Part shown: piece by piece, positions 1 through 11,170 of the stretch
How positions within the stretch are numbered: the stretch's first letter is position 1
How the letters are laid out: each line of letters begins with the position of its first letter
NCBI GenBank assembly: GCA_030062745.1
Contig: CP099852.1
Span: forward strand, 22,652,266 to 22,716,265
Origin: Capitulum mitella
Taxonomy: Eukaryota; Arthropoda; Thecostraca; Pollicipedomorpha; Pollicipedidae
Length of the DNA stretch: 64,000 nt
Direction: 5' to 3'
Position numbers and translations under genes: made by a program
The notes under the pieces: generated by a model
What the model saw: the letters and a program-made list of their open reading frames with translations, nothing else
Database searches by the model: none
What the model was told of the DNA's origin: nothing

Positions 1-261
1 NNNNNNNNNNNNNNNNNNNNNNNNNNNNNNNNNNNNNNNNNNNNNNNNNNNNNNNNNNNNNNNNNNNNNNNNNNNNNNNNNNNNNNNNNNNNNNNNNNNN
101 NNNNNNNNNNNNNNNNNNNNNNNNNNNNNNNNNNNNNNNNNNNNNNNNNNNNNNNNNNNNNNNNNNNNNNNNNNNNNNNNNNNNNNNNNNNNNNNNNNNN
201 NNNNNNNNNNNNNNNNNNNNNNNNNNNNNNNNNNNNNNNNNNNNNNNNNNNNNNNNNNNNN
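1..261. other. Assembly gap
   Basis: Run of N. No sequence is available, so the left neighbour of the first LINE flank is unknown. Confidence 1.
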
Positions 262-787
262 TGAGGCCGCAAGAGAAACACAGATGGCACTTCTTGTGAG
301 GGAAGAGTTGACTTATAAAAACAAAAGTATGTTTACTCGAAATGGGGGGTTACAGATTGTGTTAAAATGCCTTCATTTTCTCAGATAGTTGAGCACCATC
401 TGCGCGTACAAACTTCACTGCGTGATTTATGGCATGGTGCTGAAAGCCAGCGGCGGTCAGCCGACTTACATGGCCATCCCACTGGTCAGATCACACTTAT
501 AAAGGGCGACATCAACATCAATCGTATTGGTTTGCATCAGTAGCAAGTTTCAGCTGTTCATGTGTTCCACCATATCATATGCAGGTGACAACGTATAGCA
601 TAATATATGAACAATTCGAAAATGATGATATCCGATGGCAGCATGTACGTTCAATGGAAGATAAAAAATGGGTACTAAGATAACACTTTCCTTACGACGG
701 GAAGGCTGCCAAGCTTCGTGAAAGATTGAAAGCGCAATTTGCTCCAGACGAGTTGATTGTCGTAACTCAGCTTAAAATGAAAGGGAT
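262..787. other. Unassigned flank left of LINE copy 1
   Basis: No gene is recognised. The last 85 bases before the LINE contain a short coding-like plus-strand frame around 695-787 (reads ...GKAAKLRERLKAQF...). It resumes on the far side of the LINE at 3563 and meets a possible donor (CAGGTAAGC) at 3598-3606. This may be an exon interrupted by the LINE, but no family was recognised and an in-frame stop lies just upstream. Confidence 0.3.
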
Positions 788-801
788 GCATTTTTTAAGC
801 G
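788..801. repeat. Target-site duplication, LINE copy 1, left
   Basis: The 14-mer GCATTTTTTAAGCG occurs here and again at 3549-3562, exactly bounding the LINE. This is the mark of target-primed reverse transcription. Confidence 0.9.
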
Positions 802-3548
802 GTTGGTTGGTTATTGGGGCTTAGGGGCGCACCGACTGCAGGGTCATTCGGCGCCCATAACTTCTTCAAGTAGCTCCATTAAAAAGAGTCACGACGATTA
901 ATAAAATCCGACGGCGTAATATAACGCAATTATGTCAAGACAAAAAAGTTACCTACAACAGCATACACAAAATAAAACACATGTGCCTAGTAGCGTGAAA
1001 AAACCGCAGAAAAACCGACATCCAATAAAAACCGGAACAACTGTCCCGTCTCTATAAAACGAGACTCGTCACTCAGCAAATCCTGCAAAGTGCGAGGAGT
1101 CGTACTGTGGCCAAAGTGCCGCAAACGCTCTGAAGTCAAACCATTGCATGTGATCAGCACATGGTGCACAGTGAGGGGCTCACTGCAGCGGGGGCACATC
1201 CCTCTCTCTTCGCCCTTTAACAGATGGTGATGCGTTACGTATGTGTGGCCTAGGCGCAAACGGCAGAGAATAACCTCCTCTCGCCGGTTTTCGCGTGAAC
1301 TTGAGGCCCAAGTTCCTAGGCGGGGTTTAATACTTTTGAGCTTATTTGGACCGAGCGCATCCCACTCACGTTGCCACAAGTCATACATATATGACGAAAA
1401 CACACGATAAAAGTCCTTGGCAGGCAATGACATTCGTCGCGTCACACACATGCGTGACGCACGCTTCGCGGCTGCATCGGCTCGTTCGTTGCCAGATATC
1501 CCCACGTGGCTGGGGATCCAACAGAACGTCACTCTCTTTCCATGTCGGTCTAACGCTGTCAATCGTCTTAAAATATCCTGTATAAGGGGATGACGCGGAT
1601 GGAAACACTTCAGCGCTAAAAGGCTACTCAGCGAGTCTGTAAAAAGTACGCAAAAACCATCGTCGCTTGCCTCAATGAAACACAGCGCCTTGTCGATAGC
1701 CACGAGTTCCGACGTATAAACCGATGCATGAGGTGGCAAAGTAAATGACCGAGTGTCAGGGCCACACACGAAAGCACAGCCCACACCAGCCTCCGTCCTC
1801 GATCCATCGGTGAAAGCAGTCATATGGCCATCGTAGGATGCCATGTGCTCCAGTGCTCTGCACCGTAACTCCTCCGGGGCCACGTCGCGCTTCCGGTTCT
1901 CAGCCAAAGACACGTCCACCACAGGGGACACCAGTTCCCAGGGAGGTATGTCTAGATCGTAAGAACGTGCCACGGACCTCAGTCGCACACCGCTCTCAAT
2001 TAACAGGTCATGGACTCTCACACAGAAAGGAGTGGCTTTCAGAGACCGTCCGGTGCGAAAAAGGGCTATTGTGCTGGGAGAAAACACCGCCTCATATGTC
2101 GGGTGGTCGGGGAACTGAGCTAACTTGCATGCATACCGCAGCCCGAGCACCTTCCGTCGCAAAGCCAGGGGTGGCTCATTAGCTTCCACCAAGATACTAG
2201 CGGTGGGAGACGTTCTGAAGGCACCCGTAGCAATGCGCAAGGCAGAGTTGTGCACTGTGGACAACGTACGCTTGCTGGAATCGCATGCAGAGTCATACAC
2301 AAAACAAGCATAGTCCAACTTAGAGCGAATCAGGGATCTGTATAGACGGAGCAACGTCACTCTGTCCGCACCGTACGATGTACCTGCGACACACTTTAAA
2401 ACGTTCAGTGATTTAAAACACTTCTCACGCAGCGATTTAAAATGGTCCCTGTACGTCAATCGTTTGTCAAATTGCAGTCCAAGAAACCGCACTACTGGCT
2501 CCGACGGAATCAGTTTCCCGTACAGTTGCACAGATAAAGCGGGACAGCCACGGCGAGAGCGGCAAAAGTGGCACGCAACTGTTTTTGACGTCGAGAAACG
2601 GAAGCCATTTGCCAGGCTCCACTTCTCCAAGCGGCCGACGGCCAGCTGCAACTGCCTCTCCATCGAGATAGCACTGGACGCCTTACACCATATTGCCAGA
2701 TCGTCGACGAACAGTGACCTTCCTACAGAGCGAGGCAGTCTGTCTACCACATCGTTAATCATAATGGCAAAGAGTGTCACACTTAACACACCACCCTGAG
2801 GCACGCCGTTCACCTGTAGAAACCGGTCAGAAAAGTGCTTTCCTACACGAACACGGAAAAAACGGTCATCCAAGTAGTTCTGTAAAAAGACGCCCATACG
2901 ACCACGAATGCCTTGCCCAAAGGCCTTCAAGAGAATGCCGTGTCGCCACGTCGTGTCGTATGCACCCTCGATGTCAAAAAACACACCTCCCACATGACGT
3001 CGTTCCCGAAAAGCAACACGCACTGCTGTGTCTAGGGCTAAAAGGTGGTCCACAGTACTACGGTTTTTCCGGAGACCGCACTGAGCATTGTCAAACACGT
3101 TATTCTTCTCTAAAAACCAGGTCAGGCGGAGGTTAACCATCTTCTCCAAAAGTTTACACAAGGAAGATGTCAGAGATATGGGACGATAATCAAGAGGGTT
3201 TAAACCACTCTTGCCGGGCTTGCACAGTGGGATGACGATGGCCTCTCGCCAGGCCAACGGGAACTCGCCACGGGTCCAAATCGCATTGAACATAGTCAAC
3301 AGTGTCTCAACCGCGCAATGTGGAAGGTGTCGAAGCATATCGTTATGCACTTCGTCTGGGCCCTCCGACACACTGCGCAGGGACGATATTGCTGACCTGA
3401 GTTCAGCCATTGTGAACACTTCGTTATACGAGTGCTGCTCAGAGGTATAAAAGTTCACAGGCGACCGCTCACAGCGAGTTTTGTGACGCACAAACTCAGG
3501 ATCGGCGCCGCCACCCCGGCAGCGCTCTGCGAGGGCGCGGCCGATCTC
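802..3548 (-). mobile_element. 5'-truncated LINE (EN-RT-RNase H type), copy 1
   Basis: The non-LTR retrotransposon lies on the minus strand. Its 3' end is at 802, with a tail of AACC repeats and no poly-A, and its 5' end is cut at 3548. It is bounded by 14-bp target-site duplications at 788-801 and 3549-3562. It is nearly identical to the 3' part of copy 2 (10984-17454), differing at only a few scattered bases, so both insertions are young. The 5' truncation removes ORF1 and the endonuclease domain, which is usual for LINE copies. Domain order and the RNase H place it near the I or LOA-like groups; the exact clade was not determined. Confidence 0.93.
987..3548 (-). pseudogene. LINE ORF2, C-terminal part (RT, RNase H)
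   Basis: The frame is open from the truncation point to a stop at 987. The frame technically extends to 3587, but its first dozen codons come from the flanking DNA, not the element. It covers the end of the EN-RT linker, a complete reverse transcriptase (fingers motif with LDYRPISL, catalytic FVDD near position 2705), a tether, and an RNase H with FTDGS (near 1810), FTDS and GNERAD. A C-terminal CPRC...H...C zinc knuckle follows. Without the endonuclease and ORF1 it cannot move by itself. Several long plus-strand frames across it are antisense shadows. Confidence 0.9.
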
Positions 3549-3562
3549 GCATTTTTTAAGCG
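3549..3562. repeat. Target-site duplication, LINE copy 1, right
   Basis: Second copy of the 14-mer found at 788-801. Confidence 0.9.
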
Positions 3563-4502
3563 CGTCATATAATTTTTGTGCGTTCACGCTGCATATCAGG
3601 TAAGCAGCCGTATATCACTCTATTGTGCATATATTTCTTTTTAAGTGCTCCTCGAACATAACAAATGCCGCACTCAGTGGCTACAAATTCGCAGCTTGTC
3701 TCAGTGTCTCACCAACTTCCGTGCTGCGAATGAAATTCTTGATCTGAACAGATGCATGCTGATGATCGTAAAATTAGTTTTGTGCTGTTGAAATCTTCTT
3801 TCAATCCTCATCTCCTGATCTATGCTGTCTGTTGATCGAGATACTGCAACAGCAGGCTGCCGTCGGCACTAAAACATTTTGGCGTCCAGGGAACACTGAC
3901 ATTTTGTGAACAATGTCACATCGCCGACGTAGGACGGCAGTAAGATTTAATACGCCTAGGGATTTGGCCCGTGAACGGAAAAAACTCAGGCGGTGACAGA
4001 GCACATGCTTCGGGTACGCCGGATGTCTCTGATGTTCTTATTATTATTATCTCTATATCTTAGTTCGTTATTCGTTAGAGGCAACCCTTTCATAACACAA
4101 GTATTTTTCTGCTGGTTCTGGTATCTCACCTCGGACCCGGGCCCGAGGTGCGTCTGCACGATCGAGACCAAGGTGTCTCTGCTCCGGTCCGGCACCAGCT
4201 GGACATGGGCAAGGCCTTGCTGGTCAACCAGCCCATAGGCTCATTGTTGTTTAACTGGACGGGTTAGGCTGTTTCTTGCCGGCTTCGCCCTGAACAGCAA
4301 TGTTTCATCGCTTTTGCACGACATGCCCACACTTCTCCCCCCCCCCCACCCAACATCCATGGATGTCTTAGCAAATCCGTACTCATGGACTTCAATAAGC
4401 AATGGTCATCAAATAACTTGCTCGAATCAACGAACGTCAACAACAGAAAGATGTATAAGAGATAATCTAGGCGGAGTTCAACACTTGTTGTATCCTCCCA
4501 CA
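3563..4502. other. Intergenic, no gene seen
   Basis: No convincing coding frame. A possible splice donor lies at 3598-3606. A 24-bp near-perfect palindrome (CACCTCGG...CCGAGGTG) is at 4127-4150, and a short C-run is near 4340. Confidence 0.5.
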
Positions 4503-6216
4503 AAATAACGAAGCTTAAAGAGACCTCTACGTTTGCGATTTTTCTCATTGGTGCTGTAGGCAGCTTTTTTCACAGATGACTCCTCTGTGTGAAGACCACC
4601 GATGCCTTGGGGTTGAAAGCAGCCCCCCCCCCCTCCACTGTTTTCCTTTTTTTATTTTGCAATGGCGTACCATGAGACAGTGTATGACAGATAAGGCTTT
4701 CAGTGTATATCAGCCGACCACTCAGAATCACTGGGACGGCAAATGTGCTACCTTTTTATCTCGCATTTCTATTATAGTGCTGTCGCAATTAGCAACAAAA
4801 TGACGGACGATTTGCGTTCGACGACTATGCCTAGTACGCGGCATGCCTTCAGTATTAACCCTATGACCGTGCATGGGAAGAAACAAGGTAAAACTCACGT
4901 TCCTTCCATTTCCACAGAGGTTCCTCCGCTACTGCTGGCCGGGCCACGTGACGGGCTCGGGGTCACGTGACACAGGGCCTCAGGCGCAGCGTGGCCGGTG
5001 CAGGTGCACCTGGTGGTGACTGGCCCCGCCCTGGCGGCGCCCGACTGGCTGTCCGACCCTGGCACTGAGCCAGGGGGCCATCAGGATCGACTTGACCTGT
5101 GTGGCGAATGTTGTGTCATTCTTCGTTAGGATTTCGTCGCGTATGGCTGTTCTCATGGTCCACGCAGTTCCAACGAATTCCCTGATACTGCACGGTAGTT
5201 TTGTCTTATGCGAACTTTACAGACACTACCGCCGCTGCGTTGGTTTCTCACGCAACACAGCTCACTTATTAGGCTTATTTTCCAGTATTCGTTTAGGTTT
5301 CTTTGGGTTCCTTCACTAGCATTTCACATTCTTATTTGTTTTTGCCTTCTCCCCGACGATGGGGAAGAGAGGACAGAGAAATACGTATGTCGACTCTGAC
5401 TGAGGTCCAGAACTGACTACGGCCACTGCTCGAGATAACTCCTCACATGGCGTTACGATACCGCCTACTGCTGCTGACCAGCACTCAGATACTGTGTCGC
5501 TAGAGGATGCTATTGTAAGCCTGGTCTCAGACACATTGGCACATCGCATGCATTTCTGTTGCAGCTCTCTATGGTACAGCGACCCCCGCTACATTGCGCC
5601 CGCGTCGCCCGATCCCAGTTTCCGCCTTCCCCTCCCAGCGACCCGGCGACCTGACCTTGACTCTACGCATCACGTGATACGTGACGTCTCGACCAATCCG
5701 GACCGCTCATGTCCGGACTGGCACACCCGCCGGACGCCGGCACGGACCCCGCATTGAAAGGTGAATGGGTAGCATGTCTCTGAGTCGCGCAGCCCCCCTA
5801 CACTGTAGCACAACTGTGCTTCTTGCCAGCGCGTATCACGCAGGAGTCTGACCCAGCCTGCCAACTGACCTCGCCTCTGCTCGCCACGTGAATGTCACAT
5901 CGACTACTGCTGCTGGCCAGGGGCACGGTCAGGATTTTCTTTAAGGGGGGAGCGCAGCGTGAATTGAAATCATACGAAAACCGCCTGCTGGGAAGAATGT
6001 GTGCAATGGTTTTCACAAAAATGCGGGCCGGGGGGGAGCGGCATCCCTTGGCTGCGCCTGTGCTGCTGACCCTCGCTTCTGCTCTGTCTCCGCTCCGGCC
6101 ACTGACATCCGCACGAACTCGATCATCGCCGTCTCAGCGCCTTCAGATACAGACCGGGACCCTCTCAGACCGTTCGTTATCATATAGCCCACGTCCAGGG
6201 ATATCTCATTCCGCAA
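4503..6216 (+). repeat. Large inverted repeat, left arm
   Basis: This stretch reappears in reverse complement at 62269-64000 with high identity, differing mainly by single bases and homopolymer lengths. Its inner edge is sharp: homology stops after CCGCAA at 6211-6216. The outer edge cannot be set because the partner runs off the window. No transposase or other long coding frame is visible. The matching short ORFs in both arms are by-products of the repeat. It may be a dispersed non-coding repeat family or part of a large transposon end. Confidence 0.88.
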
Positions 6217-6292
6217 AGCTGATTGGATGACACTTCTTCCGACACTTTGGATTGATTGGAAGATTGGATTGGAAGACACTTAAAACTTTTGC
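6217..6292. other. Short spacer with GATTGG repeats
   Basis: 76 bases between the inverted-repeat edge and the first viral sequence. It contains several GATTGG/GATTGA repeats and nothing else recognisable. Confidence 0.5.
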
Positions 6293-6298
6293 CGGCCC

Positions 6299-6310
6299 CC
6301 ACGTACGTGG
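6299..6310. repeat. Relic of parvoviral terminal hairpin arm (EVE-1 left)
   Basis: CCACGTACGTGG is a perfect 12-bp palindrome, identical to one cross-arm of the right-end palindrome at 10165-10176. It marks the left limit of EVE-1. Confidence 0.6.
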
Positions 6311-6346
6311 AAAAAAAAACTTCATCTGAAGAATCCCTCTGTTTCG

Positions 6347-7210
6347 ATGCTCAAATTTCCGGGTTCGACAAACACATCATACGTACTCGCCGTCAACAAT
6401 GTGACGAACTTCAACTGGAGGAAGTCGTTCGCGACCTTCCTCACGACTCTGCCCAATGCGACAATCCTGCAGATGGGCATACACTGGTACAGCGGAGTGC
6501 CGTCGACGGAAACATACATCCCGACCCGACCGCAGGACCTTCAGACGCTCCTCCTCGGCAACTTCAGTGCGCGGCGGAAGATGAGGATAGCCCCCCCGTC
6601 ATCCGTCGCAGACGCCCTAAATCGACGAGCTCCGGTCGAGGTGCAACTACCTCTTCCACTGGACCAACCTCCGTCCCCAGTAGCCCCGTCCCCTCAGATA
6701 CCTCCATCCCGTGCGCCCAGCCCCATCAGGACCGAGGCCGCACCATTTCAGACCTTGAAACGGCGGAGGACATCATTCGCGCCTACCACACAAAGCAGTC
6801 AGACACAGACCGACAGCCCTCACTCGCCACCTTCGTCCTCCCCGGCGATCACCGAGAAAGACTCCGAAACATCAAAACAAAGTGGAACGGGATCGCCACG
6901 TGGCACCCCGACGGAGCTGGACCACATCTTCCAGCAAGCACCACTGACGGAACTGGAGCAGCAGGAGCTGGAGGAGATCATACAGCGTCTGGAGGCCGAG
7001 GACACACACATTTCACGTTCCCAGACCCAGGCTCAAACCGCAAGCGACTCATTCATACCGTCATCTCAACCCTCGGCCTCAGCGACACAGAGAAATTACA
7101 AGCCACTCTCACCTACCAAGTTGTTCGCCATGCAGTCCGATGGATGGTATATCTGTCGCGTTATGGCATCAACACGACAAGTTTTTCTCATATCGGACAT
7201 GCCGCTATGA
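6347..7210 (+). pseudogene. EVE-1 NS2-like frame overlapping NS1
   Basis: A second frame inside NS1 whose product is recognisably the same in every copy here (motifs NVTNF.W, HWYSG, TLLLGNF.ARRK). It therefore looks like a true viral overlapping gene, not a shadow. The layout matches the mid-ORF (NS2) of penstyl-type hamaparvoviruses. Its function is unknown to me. The left part is shorter than in the copies at 18764, 19954 and 30950. Confidence 0.75.
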
Positions 7211-8283
7211 AATGGATAAGGAATTTCTTGCAAAAGTTACAGGAAATGCTCATGCCGGTCCTCCACGGCCGCTCTGCTGATGACGTGGACGGCGGTCCCA
7301 TGTTCTCCGGCGGCTCGTGTACCGCCAACCAAGAAGACTTCACCACCAGCGGAGCCGAGAGCACTCGCAACAAGCGACGCATGGACAGCCAGGACAACGC
7401 AACCGCAAAGAAACAACACACCGATGCCGAGGTACAGTACATCACAAGCCTAGTGAGAAAGTATCGGTCCAAAACTACAGGATCGTTCATGTCCAACATC
7501 AGCGAAGATGAGTTCACGCACCTGTACGCGTTAACTCCCAACTTTAAAGACCGTGTCCGTACAGTAATACAGTTTGAGCACAGCCAACATATCAAACGCC
7601 TAAAGACGAAACCATTCTGGTCGATCTATGAGGATTTCTACGGAATGTGCGACCTGACAGAACCGGAGACACAAAACGCCACATGGCTGGAACACTTGTT
7701 CAGGGTCAACAACATTGACCTATCGTACTTCTTGGCGTGGGTAGAGACGATCGCCGACCGCCACTTGACGAAAACCAACACACTACTATTATACGGACCT
7801 ACCACAACCGGAAAGACACTGGTGACAACATCGTTGTTGGAACTGCATGAACCGAGCAGGATGACATCGATCAACAATAACAGCCCTTTCTATCTTAGTC
7901 AGCTGTTGCAGGCTCCCATCGCGCTGATGGAAGAACTCACAGTGTCCGAGATAAACAAGGACGATTTCAAAAAGCTGCTTGGAGGTGAAATAATGCACGT
8001 GCAGGTAAAGTACAAGACCAACGGTGAACTACTTCAAAGAATCCCGGTCTTTGCTACTAACACCGTGCTCGGCAGCTTCTTACACGACGCGGACAGACAG
8101 GCTCTGCAAAGCCGAACGAAGACGTTTGTCTTCACGCGAGAGATTTCATCCACTGGAGATCGCCAGAGCACCGCGGGCACCCTGCCCAAGCCGACATCCC
8201 ACATAGACAGCAGTACGTGGTGGGAACTCTACTGCAAGAACCTGGACAGCATAAATAGAGAAATGCTCAACATCGCAGGTTAG
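6349..8283 (+). pseudogene. EVE-1 NS1-like replication protein (HUH nuclease, SF3 helicase)
   Basis: Fossil of the rolling-hairpin replication initiator. A continuous frame (from 6256, with viral homology beginning near 6349) contains a GHTHF segment near 7000-7020 that fits the HUH nuclease. The superfamily 3 helicase follows: Walker A GPTTTGKT near 7794-7817, Walker B LMEELTVSE near 7925-7950, and an ATN-type motif C near 8052-8064. The last third is the most conserved part among all copies in the window. The NS2 frame overlaps its first half. The gene is close to the family's usual length of roughly 650-700 codons. Confidence 0.85.
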
Positions 8284-8359
8284 TTGTGTATCTGTCGCCG
8301 TCTGGGTAACATCGCAGATAGGTAAGCGGTGATGTTCGTTGTTCGTGTGTTCAAGCTAA

Positions 8360-8449
8360 CTTTTTGAGCAATGAAGACAACTGTTCCGGTTCGTCATTAC
8401 TCATCACAACAGAAAAAGTCCGCGCGATCAGAAACAACACTCATCACGT
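8360..8449 (+). repeat. 90-bp direct repeat left of EVE-1 capsid gene
   Basis: Nearly identical to 9974-10063. The pair brackets the capsid gene. The unit contains ACTCATCAC-type repeats also seen in the leaders of the other copies. Confidence 0.88.
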
Positions 8450-8505
8450 AAAAAAAATTTCCGACAATCACAAACCACACTCATCTGTTACAGGATGCTC
8501 AACGT

Positions 8506-9914
8506 ATGCCAAGAAAGAGGACGACGCCTGAGTCGCGTCGGGACTACGAGCAACGACGACGACAGCTGTGTGACCGCATCGCCAACAGCAAAGAATACCG
8601 AGAACGACTCGCTGCAAGACATCGAGCCCGCGGGGACATCGCACCAGACCAATCAGTTGACTCATTCATCAGAGCGCGCTACCGCTCACAGTGCCGCAGG
8701 CTCCAGGCACCCGTGGGACGACAGCCTCGGGCAAAGGTTGTTCACCCCATCGCCCGCCATAGCGTCGGTGACGCGTCAGGCCACCGTGTGGCCGAAATAA
8801 ATCATACTCTACCCGGAGGTCATCGTGTTGTTGGTACCGTCACGACACATTCAAGAAAACGAACCATGAGCGATACCGAATACGAGGAAGGAGACGGAGC
8901 ACCAGTGGCGAAACGCATTCATCTACAAGGTCATGGCGGAGAAGATGCAACTGACGCCACCGCCGAATCCAGCACAGCCAAAGCTACAGGGACAATCGGC
9001 AACTATGATGTCATGTCACTACACTCAGGCCATCTACCTACATTTATGCTGGAATTTGAACACACACATTTTATCAAGTTTCAAAAGACAGAACCCTGGA
9101 AGTTCTACGTACTACCTCTAACACATATATGGTGGTACTTGAGATGCGGACAAGATAGCTCGCCCAACGCAAACAACTTAGTCCCTCAACAAGTCTTAGA
9201 CTGGAAAGATTTTGCCAAAAACTTTGGATGCAAATTCATCTCTGCCACAGCGACAATACGCGAACTACGAGGAATCACAACTTCACAAACTTCAGCTGCA
9301 GCAACTACGACCACAAAGACCATCAATAACCTTCAACCAGAGTTAGAAGTCTTTATTGATACAAGAGGTACAATAGACAATGTTTTATATCCTCTAAAAG
9401 ACGATGACAAATTCCACACTACTGATCACTCTTTGCCAATTGGAACTGTACCTGAGCTTGATAGAGGAAATAATAACCTAATTGTCAAATGGGACGTGAT
9501 AATACCCCTATATTACTTTTTAATAACAGGACAGTAATGCAGGGAAAAGACAGCAAATCATGGACCATAACTCCCAACACTGATCGATGGTATAAATGGG
9601 ATGTGAACGCACAAGTTGTTATGCCTTTCAATCATAAATATTACAAATGGGGAGCTCCACAGGATACAATAGAAACACCCGCAATTACACGAGATCATAG
9701 TATTACCGCCATATACTTCAGACCTAAACAATTAGATCAATCAGAAAATACCGTATCTTGTGTCCTTACCTTGAAATTAAAAGTACTAATTAATTTGGGA
9801 TTAAAGAATGTATTTAATTACAATCACTGGGATGAGACTTTGCATACATTACATGATGCAAATAAGAGTTCCGATGGATTCTTTGTTCATCATATGTTTT
9901 CGCCTCGCCAATAA
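8506..9914 (+). pseudogene. EVE-1 capsid (VP) fossil
   Basis: Capsid gene preceded by a pyrimidine/TTACAG acceptor-like site just upstream of 8494. The N-terminus is arginine-rich (RRDYEQRRRQ), followed by an acidic MSDTEYEEGDG segment that could be a second start. The body has motifs GTIGNYDVMSLHSG, LPTF.LEFE.THF, FYVLPLT..WWYL, LQPELEVF.DTRG and SKSWTI.PNT.RWYKWD, shared with the whole capsid frame at 33604-35100 and reminiscent of the shrimp penstyl-type capsid. About one break. No phospholipase A2 signature was seen. Confidence 0.85.
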
Positions 9915-9973
9915 ATGGACCCGAAGAGTCATGTGTTTTTCTCTGATGAGCGATGTGCCGGTGTTCGAGGAGA

Positions 9974-10063
9974 CTTTTTGAGCAATGAAGACAACTGTTC
10001 CGGTTCGTCATTACTCATCACAACAGAAAAACTCCGCGCGATCAGAAACAACACTCATCACGT
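9974..10063 (+). repeat. 90-bp direct repeat right of EVE-1 capsid gene
   Basis: Second copy of the repeat at 8360-8449. Confidence 0.88.
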
Positions 10064-10164
10064 CCAAATAGCTCCGCGTTATCCGCACTCTTTACTCATC
10101 AGTTGAGAAGTCCGCCCGAATCACGTGACCGCGCGCGAGGCCCAATGCAAAGCTTTGTCGCCCT

Positions 10165-10189
10165 CCACGTACGTGGATGTTGTACAACA
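10165..10189. repeat. T-shaped parvoviral hairpin tip (EVE-1 right end)
   Basis: Two adjacent perfect palindromes, CCACGTACGTGG (10165-10176) and TGTTGTACAACA (10178-10189), follow a GCTTTGTCG stem. The same stem and cross-arm layout occurs complete at 33368-33420. The inner stem is on the left; the returning stem on the right is missing and gypsy sequence follows. Confidence 0.8.
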
Positions 10190-10190
10190 G

Positions 10191-10971
10191 GCGTCCTCCC
10201 GAGCGCCAACCAGTGCCCCAAACTCCGCGTCGCTGAAGGCTTCGCCGCACGAGTGTCGCGCCGACGCAGCTGGAAGTGTAGCGCTCAATGATGACATGAC
10301 GTTTTCAGGAGCAATTTCAGGCGTACCGTGTAAATTTCTCTTGGACACTGGGTTGTCAATTAACGTGCTGAACAAGTCTGTTCTTGATGTCCTTTCTGGG
10401 GTCTCTTCACAGGACCTCAACTACAGCCAGGACTGCATCTCAGGGCAAGCTGCCGCTGTTGGGCCTGTGAAAGTGCCCATTGCTGTAGCAAACGAGACGC
10501 ACGTAGTTTCTTTTTACATTACCGAGGCCATAGATGTTCCCTGTCTCCTCGGCTTGGACTTCTTGCAGGACGTCCCTTGTCACTGACATTGCCAGTAAGC
10601 GACTCCTGTTGACGGCACAGGACCATGTTCGCTCCATCTCTGCTGAGAAAACCTCTGTGGGCCAAGCAGTTTTGGGCTGTGATTTTTCCTTTCGTCCAGC
10701 AGCTGAGTGTTTCATGAGTGGAGCCGTGTCTCAGCGTGCCAGGTGTCGAGGTGGTGAGGTGCATAGCCACGGTGTCTGGTTCAGCTGTCCCTCTCCTCGT
10801 CAGGAACGTGACGTCAGAGCACATTACCTTACCTAAATATTCTCAGGTGGCTGAGCTGGAGGTTAGCTTTGAGGAGCTAGCGCCTGAGTCTCGTTCTGTG
10901 TCGAGCAATTCGTTAGCTATTGAGGCGATGGTTGATCTGTCCGGTATTGACCTGAGAGATTCCCAACGACA
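10191..10971 (+). mobile_element. Ty3/gypsy fossil, protease segment (left part)
   Basis: Fragment of an LTR retrotransposon. It contains a retropepsin-like domain (LLDTG motif near 10335-10350, CLLGLDF near 10540-10560) and the spacer towards the reverse transcriptase. It is interrupted at 10984 by LINE copy 2 and continues at 17467. No LTR, gag, RNase H or integrase is present in the window, so only part of pol survives. It is broken, with several breaks besides the LINE insertion. Confidence 0.8.
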
Positions 10972-10983
10972 TGCCTTGTTTAC
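10972..10983. repeat. Target-site duplication, LINE copy 2, left
   Basis: TGCCTTGTTTAC, repeated perfectly at 17455-17466. Confidence 0.93.
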
Positions 10984-11170
10984 TGGTTGGTTGGTTATTG
11001 GGGCTTAGGGGCGCACCGACTGCAGGGTCATTCGGCGCCCATAACTTCTTCAAGTAGCTCCATTAAAAAGAGTCACGACGATTAATAAAATCCGACGGCG
11101 TAATATAACGCAATTATGTCAAGACAAAAAAGTTACCTACAACAGCATACACAAAATAAAACACATGTGA
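10984..11170 (-). other. LINE copy 2 3' UTR with (AACC)n tail
   Basis: 187 bases after the ORF2 stop, ending in repeated AACC instead of poly-A. The same tail occurs in copy 1, the 18182 fragment and, decayed, the 44994 copy, so it is a family trait and probably the recognition end for reverse transcription. Confidence 0.75.

Larger units (their letters stand above)
6293..10190 (+). mobile_element. EVE-1: endogenous hamaparvovirus-like fossil, nearly full length
   Basis: Virus fossil of about 3.9 kb in parvovirus order: terminal palindrome relic (6299-6310), overlapping NS1 and NS2 frames, spacer with splice-like signals, capsid gene, right terminal palindrome (10165-10189). An NS2 frame nested in NS1, a short capsid without a visible phospholipase A2 motif and the capsid signature motifs resemble the shrimp penstyl-type hamaparvoviruses (family Parvoviridae). 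The left end of the NS region is shortened. The coding parts are otherwise almost open, with about one break, so the insertion looks fairly young. The right end abuts a Ty3/gypsy fossil directly. Confidence 0.85.

Noticed and set aside
1346-3450. Many plus-strand frames of 60-120 codons across LINE copy 1, with twins across copy 2 (11530-14760)
   Set aside because: They are antisense to the RT/RNase H frame and recur only because the two LINE copies are alike.
8506-9914. Phospholipase A2 domain in the viral capsid N-termini
   Set aside because: No calcium-loop or HD..Y-type motif could be seen in either capsid, in line with the hamaparvovirus group.
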